This document shows, piece by piece, positions 60,127-64,000 of a stretch of DNA of 64,000 bases. Where the stretch lies: positions 992,001-1,056,000 of the forward strand of contig NZ_CP060707.1 of the NCBI RefSeq assembly GCF_003048675.2, written 5' to 3'. The position numbers and the translations under genes were made by a program. Source of the DNA: Campylobacter concisus. GTDB taxonomy: Bacteria; Campylobacterota; Campylobacteria; Campylobacterales; Campylobacteraceae. Position 1 is the first letter of the stretch. The number at the start of each line of letters is the position of its first letter. A model generated the notes under the pieces. That model was not told the origin of the DNA. It worked only from the letters and a program-made list of their open reading frames with translations, and searched no databases.

Positions 60127-61191
60127 ATGAAATTTCCACTTGACTGCAAAGATAGTTTTGAGAGCTCATTTATATTTTGGCTAACTCGCTATGTCAAATT
60201 TAAGCTTAGCTCGCTTTCAAACAAGGAGCTAAGGGACCCAAAAGCGCTTGCAAGTGTAAATTTCGCCCTAAGCCGCGAGATAAAAAACATAGAGCAGCTT
60301 GATGGGCTGGTAAAAAGCGCTAGAAATGCAGGACTAACTGGCATAAATACCTACTTTAATCCGCTTAAAAAGATATACGAGACGATGAAATTTTATGAGC
60401 TTGGCAGCCTAAAACAGATAGATGAAGAGCTGTTAAGTGAAATTTTAGCAAGCACAACTGGCGGACTAAGCGATGCGAGCAAGAAAAACTACAGAATTTC
60501 AGTGATAAATTTCTTTGCCTTTTTAGACAAGCAAAACGAAGAAGACGGCAAGGCTCATGTTTTTGATATAAATTTAAAAAACTGGGGCGGCGTTAGTGGT
60601 AACAAAGGGCAAAAGCTGCCTGAGTTTATGGGCGAAGAGGAGGTTAAGAAATTTCTTGATGCAATCGAGGAGAGCGACTTTAAGCAAAACTCAAACCGCA
60701 ACAAGCTCATCATCAAGGTCATTATCTTTACTGGCATTCGTGTGAGCGAGGCACTAAATTTAAAGAGAAAAGATATCACCGAAGATGGCGATCTTTTTAT
60801 CATTAGAATTCGTGGCAAAGGCAACAAATACCGCATCGTTATGATAAAGCGCCACCTAATCGAAGCTCACCTAAACGCAATCGCCATAAACTACATCAAT
60901 AAAGAGGGCTACCTTTTTATAAATAAAAAAGGCACGAGGCTCACGCAGGCTTATGTTAGCCGCATAGTGGAGCAAATTTTATTTAAAGCAGGTATCAGAA
61001 AAGAGAAAAACGGCGCTCATATGCTGCGCCACACCTTTGCAACGATGCTTTATAAAAAGCAAAAAGACCTTGTGCTAGTGCAAGAAGCTCTTGGACATGC
61101 AAGCCTAAATACCTCAAGAATTTACACGCACTTTGATAGTGATAAGCTAAAACTTGCTGCAAAAGTGGCTGAAGACTTGGCTGGCGAGTAA
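60127..61191 (+). CDS. xerH: Tyrosine recombinase of the XerH type
   Basis: A 354-aa phage-integrase-fold protein. The N-terminal SAM-like core-binding domain covers about residues 1-160, and the catalytic domain contains the full set: Arg in TGIRVSEALNL, Lys in RGKGNKYRIVMI, His-x-x-Arg in HMLRHTFATML, His in LGHASLNT and Tyr in SRIYTHFD. Epsilonproteobacteria resolve chromosome dimers with a single XerH and its difH site, and length and position suit that; a phage or plasmid integrase is less likely as no attachment repeat or mobile genes are near. It follows ackA with a two-base gap. Confidence 0.88.
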   Translation: MKFPLDCKDSFESSFIFWLTRYVKFKLSSLSNKELRDPKALASVNFALSREIKNIEQLDGLVKSARNAGLTGINTYFNPLKKIYETMKFYELGSLKQIDEELLSEILASTTGGLSDASKKNYRISVINFFAFLDKQNEEDGKAHVFDINLKNWGGVSGNKGQKLPEFMGEEEVKKFLDAIEESDFKQNSNRNKLIIKVIIFTGIRVSEALNLKRKDITEDGDLFIIRIRGKGNKYRIVMIKRHLIEAHLNAIAINYINKEGYLFINKKGTRLTQAYVSRIVEQILFKAGIRKEKNGAHMLRHTFATMLYKKQKDLVLVQEALGHASLNTSRIYTHFDSDKLKLAAKVAEDLAGE

Positions 61192-61212
61192 AATTTACAA
61201 AAAAGAGAGAGA

Positions 61213-61698
61213 ATGAACGCAAGTTCTGTTATAGCAATGCTGCAAGACAAGCTACCAAAAAATCATGCTCAGCTAAAAACATTAGAAGACAAGCTCAACT
61301 CTTTTGATGAAACAAAAATAAATGATCTGGTTTCAAAAATCCCACAGCTTAACTTAAAATCACCTACGATTGTCTTTTGGGTGGGTAGCTTCGTCTTTGG
61401 AGTGCTTGGCGTAAATCGCTTTATGATAGGACAAACTGCCCTTGGTCTAGCAAAGCTTGCTCTTTTTATTTTATATATAGTTTTTATTTTCTTATTTTCT
61501 AAGGTAATAATTTCTGTAGACGAATGGATAACCCCTGAAGAAATGCTATATTTAATGGATTTGGCTAAAACATATTCTAAGATTATCAGCATTTTTGAAA
61601 TTATTATAATCATATGGTGGGTCATCGATCTTTTTATCACTGATAAGAGCGTAAGAAAGCAAAATTTAGAAAAGATATCAAAGGCGATAGACGAGTGA
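61213..61698 (+). CDS. TM2 domain-containing membrane protein
   Basis: A 161-aa protein with an N-terminal amphipathic region (about 1-45) and a TM2 pair: FWVGSFVFGVLGVNRFMIGQ (G-x-N-R-F in place of the usual G-x-D-R-F-Y-x-G turn), followed by helix ALGLAKLALFILYIVF and IIIIWWVIDLF. TM2 proteins are common but functionally obscure. A 60-residue insertion separates the helices. RBS AAAGAGAG; 21 bases after xerH. Confidence 0.82.
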   Translation: MNASSVIAMLQDKLPKNHAQLKTLEDKLNSFDETKINDLVSKIPQLNLKSPTIVFWVGSFVFGVLGVNRFMIGQTALGLAKLALFILYIVFIFLFSKVIISVDEWITPEEMLYLMDLAKTYSKIISIFEIIIIIWWVIDLFITDKSVRKQNLEKISKAIDE

Positions 61699-61706
61699 AA
61701 TTTATC

Positions 61707-61810
61707 ATGAAGAAAGCAGTAAAATTTTCGTTTTTATGCTTGTTTGACTAATCGTTAGAGCAAAGCCAAATTTGCGGTAGATGTTCGCAACGCAAAATAA
61801 CTTTGCTCTA
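61707..61810. other. Mini-frame plus nested inverted repeats between convergent genes
   Basis: A 14-codon frame (61707-61751, MKKAVKFSFLCLFD) resembles a truncated signal peptide. It is followed at 61756-61810 by nested repeats: TAGAGCAAAG with CTTTGCTCTA (10 bp) enclosing TTTGCG with CGCAAA (6 bp). No T-run follows, so this could be a structured RNA, a two-way terminator or the remnant of a lost gene. Confidence 0.4.
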
Positions 61811-61905
61811 GCATTCAAGTAAATTTATCGATTAAATTTATTGCAAATAGATCAATTTCTATGCCACGAAAAAATTAGTTTAAATTTAATCTCGCAAGCT
61901 CAAAT

Positions 61906-62352
61906 TTACTTTTTAGCTGGCTCTTCATCTTCTACTGTCTTATTCGCTTCTTGCTCTTTAAACTCTTCAAAAAGCTCATCATATCTAGCCTTGGCATTTT
62001 CATAGACGCCAGAAGGCAGAGTGATGTTTAGATCGTCCTTTAGGCTTAGTACGTCATCGCAGGCGTTTTGATAGCCAAGATCGCAGCTTTTCATAAAATA
62101 ACTCACTCCAAGCTCGATATTTGAGTGCTTTTTTAGATCATTATCCATCTGCTCGTTTATCTCTTCATTTACAAACATATCACCCAAAGCCTCGCAAGAA
62201 AGAACATCTTTTTGCTCGCAACCATCATAAAAAATTTCATACGCAGTTGCGTAGTCTCCGGTGTTTAGGGCTTCGTTGCCCCTGTCATAGTCGTCGATGT
62301 CAAAGCCTGAGGCTAAGCTTAAGATTAGAGCTAAAAAAACTATCTTTTTCAT
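61906..62352 (-). CDS. Secreted Sel1-repeat (Hcp-like) protein
   Basis: A 148-aa exported protein with signal peptide MKKIVFLALILSLASG. Two Sel1-like helical repeats carry paired cysteines seven residues apart (CEQKDVLSC and CDLGYQNAC), the disulfide pattern of Helicobacter cysteine-rich Hcp proteins. The C-terminus is charged (Glu/Lys). Role in the periplasm is unknown; protein-protein binding is likely. Its start overlaps the murF stop by four bases. Confidence 0.8.
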   Translation of the reverse strand: MKKIVFLALILSLASGFDIDDYDRGNEALNTGDYATAYEIFYDGCEQKDVLSCEALGDMFVNEEINEQMDNDLKKHSNIELGVSYFMKSCDLGYQNACDDVLSLKDDLNITLPSGVYENAKARYDELFEEFKEQEANKTVEDEEPAKK

Positions 62353-63773
62353 ATAAAACTCGGTGCGTCATTTGAAAATAGTATAAGATCGCCAGCGTGC
62401 GTGTTTTGGGCTAAAATTTCTTGCATTTTATTCTTGTCCTTTAGGATGATGATCTTTGGTTTTACGATGTGTTTTAACAAGACTTCGGCGTTTAGTGAGC
62501 TTGTGATGATGACAAGGTCGAAAATTTCATTTATCACCTTGGCTAAATTTGCATTTTGCTCTGCATCGCTCTCGACGATACCAGGCGTTAGCAGCACTTT
62601 TCTGCCAGCGTAAGTACTTACTAGCTCGTAGCTTGCGCTCATTCCTGAGAAATTTCCATTAAAGCTATCATCGATTATCAGCTTGCCGCCAGCCTCGATC
62701 TTGCTTAGGCGGTGCTCGACGTTTTTCATCTTAGATAGCGCACTATTTATCGCTTCATCGCTCATTTTTAGGTATCTTGCGACTTTGACGCAGACGGCTA
62801 AATTTGTAGCGTTAAATTTGCCAAGAAGCGGCGAAGCGTAGCTCTTGCCATCAAGCGTAAATGAAATTCCATCTAAATTTGCATTTATTTCTTTTAGACT
62901 TTCATCGTAAATTTCCACATTTTCGCTTGCCTCTTTTTTTGTCGAGCTATGTAAAAATGCCATTTGTAAGCGAGCGCTTTGCAACGCCTCGAGCTTTGTC
63001 GCGCGGATATTATCAAGCGTTTTAAAGTACTCTATGTGCTGAGCGCCGATCTCGCCAACGATGACGATTTGCGGATTTAGAAATTTAGTGATCTCTAGGA
63101 TGTCGCCCTTTAGCCTAGCGCCTGCTTCTGCGATGTAAATTTGCGTTTGCTCGCTTAAATTTTCATTGATATCTTTGATGATACCAGCCATTGTATTTAC
63201 GCTGCGAGGCGTTTTATAACAGGCAAAGCTATCTTTTAAAATTTCAAATAAGAAATTTTTGATGCTCGTTTTGCCGTAGCTTGCTGTGATCAAAATGATC
63301 TTTAGCTCTTTGTTTGCGCCTAGTTTTTTAAGCGCCTTGTTTTTAAAGCCTTGAAATTTGATTTTTTCTAAAATTTCACTAAAAAATAGGCTCACGACCA
63401 AGACAAAAAGCGGCATAGGAGCCAAAAACGCCTTGTGGATGATGAAATTTAAAGCGTAATTTAAGATGATGGCGCAAGCAAGGATCACAAAAAAGTGCTT
63501 GATCCTACCAGTAAAGACTAGCTTTTTATCAAGTTTTTTATGCCACAGATAAAGAGCTGGCAAAAGCGCAAAGTAAAAGTAGATAAAAAACCACTTGCCA
63601 GTCGTGTAAAATAGCACCAGCGGCACGATGAAGAAAAAGACATGCCAAGCGGGCTTTGTGAAGTGAAAGAGCACGCGCTCAGGCCTATATGAAAACCACT
63701 GAAAGCAAGTGATCACATAAAAAGCAAGTGCAAAGATAAATAAAACTGTGCTTAGACTTAAAAATATACTCAT
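62349..63773 (-). CDS. murF: UDP-MurNAc-tripeptide D-Ala-D-Ala ligase MurF with N-terminal membrane domain
   Basis: Last cytoplasmic amide ligase of peptidoglycan precursor synthesis. The Mur-ligase ATP motif is ITASYGKTSIKNFL (about residue 160), followed by the NTMAGIIKDIN substrate loop, VGEIGAQHIEYF and DDSFNGNFSGMSA. An unusual N-terminal extension of about 135 residues contains four or more membrane helices, absent from E. coli MurF; comparable long forms occur in epsilonproteobacteria. The 474-aa gene follows the hydrolase gene with an ATGA overlap. Confidence 0.9.
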   Translation of the reverse strand: MSIFLSLSTVLFIFALAFYVITCFQWFSYRPERVLFHFTKPAWHVFFFIVPLVLFYTTGKWFFIYFYFALLPALYLWHKKLDKKLVFTGRIKHFFVILACAIILNYALNFIIHKAFLAPMPLFVLVVSLFFSEILEKIKFQGFKNKALKKLGANKELKIILITASYGKTSIKNFLFEILKDSFACYKTPRSVNTMAGIIKDINENLSEQTQIYIAEAGARLKGDILEITKFLNPQIVIVGEIGAQHIEYFKTLDNIRATKLEALQSARLQMAFLHSSTKKEASENVEIYDESLKEINANLDGISFTLDGKSYASPLLGKFNATNLAVCVKVARYLKMSDEAINSALSKMKNVEHRLSKIEAGGKLIIDDSFNGNFSGMSASYELVSTYAGRKVLLTPGIVESDAEQNANLAKVINEIFDLVIITSSLNAEVLLKHIVKPKIIILKDKNKMQEILAQNTHAGDLILFSNDAPSFI

Positions 63774-64000
63774 CTTATCTCCTCGATCCCGCTCTCATCG
63801 TCATCTAGCACGACATTTTTTGCTTCATTTGGCTCAAAATTTATCCCTTTTTCTATCTCATCACTTATAAATTTAGCGTGGAGCAAAAAGAAAAAATGAT
63901 CGCCACTAAGTGGGAAAAATGAGCTATTTTTGATAAGCCTATCTATGCTCTCGCCGCTTGTTACAGGCGTTGCCTTGTCATTTTCTCCCCAAAATATAAA
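63770..64000 (-). CDS. Alpha/beta hydrolase, C-terminal part (5' end beyond window)
   Basis: The last 76 codons of a gene read into the window. Typical hydrolase C-terminal features are seen: FIFWGENDKATP with the acidic catalytic-triad residue and SFFPLSGDHFFFLLHAKFI with the catalytic His. The nucleophile elbow would be outside the window. In C. jejuni a hydrolase of this type also precedes murF. Its TGA overlaps the murF ATG. Confidence 0.8.
   Translation of the reverse strand, partial: FIFWGENDKATPVTSGESIDRLIKNSSFFPLSGDHFFFLLHAKFISDEIEKGINFEPNEAKNVVLDDDESGIEEIR

Noticed and set aside
1..64000. CRISPR array, insertion sequence, prophage or integrated element
   Set aside because: No regular direct repeats with spacers, no transposase frames and no phage genes were seen. 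The XerH-type gene lacks flanking attachment repeats or cargo.

Overview
The window is a Campylobacter-type epsilonproteobacterial chromosome segment of about 64 kb. It is gene dense, AT-rich, full of AAATTT words and free of introns. The gene sets and local orders match Campylobacter: macA-macB-outer membrane factor, murA-moeA, flgA-ubiX-coaD-tmk-hisS-speA, thiS-thiF-thiG-thiH-thiE-like, mfrA-mfrB-mfrE, icd-mdh-oorDABC, hydABCD plus hyp genes, flgH divergent from pta-ackA, and murF beside an alpha/beta hydrolase. The missing sucCD pair inside the icd-mdh-oor block, together with base composition, suggests a C. concisus-like species. This is inference from gene content, not a database match.

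Layout on the left: the 3' end of a UvrD-type helicase gene (2-1150), then a tripartite efflux operon with a small propeller-like orphan (1204-6173), a 750-base stretch with no convincing gene, and a minus-strand cluster sixA-like, DUF455, rhomboid, NlpC/P60 lipoprotein (6923-9455). A long plus-strand run follows (9594-22491). It makes peptidoglycan precursor (murA), molybdopterin (moeA), one tRNA-Gly, flagellar P-ring chaperone (flgA), flavin, CoA and dTMP enzymes, HisRS, polyamine (speA), an aminotransferase and the thiazole half of thiamine.

The centre (22593-41666) holds a 1567-residue LapA-like secreted adhesin with its own promoter, the methylmenaquinol:fumarate reductase mfrABE, an orphan gene, the oxidative TCA operon icd-mdh-oorDABC, and mltG overlapping head to head with a large AsmA-like gene.

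The right half is dominated by a 14-kb uptake [NiFe] hydrogenase region (42342-56447, minus strand): structural genes hydABC, protease hydD, a HypF-like degenerate protein (HydE), hypF, nickel regulator nikR, two membrane proteins of other families, then hypB-C-D-E-A. Hydrogenase, Mfr and the Oor/TCA enzymes together describe a microaerobic or anaerobic metabolism oxidising H2 and organic acids with fumarate as an electron acceptor. After it come flgH with a sigma-54-like promoter, pta-ackA, a Xer recombinase, a TM2 protein, a Sel1-repeat protein, a membrane-anchored MurF and the end of an alpha/beta hydrolase.

No CRISPR array, insertion sequence, rRNA or prophage was seen. The items most worth following are the adhesin, the HypF-derived HydE-like protein, the flgA start fused to tRNA-Gly, the mltG/AsmA head-to-head overlap, and several orphan or HEPN-like small genes.
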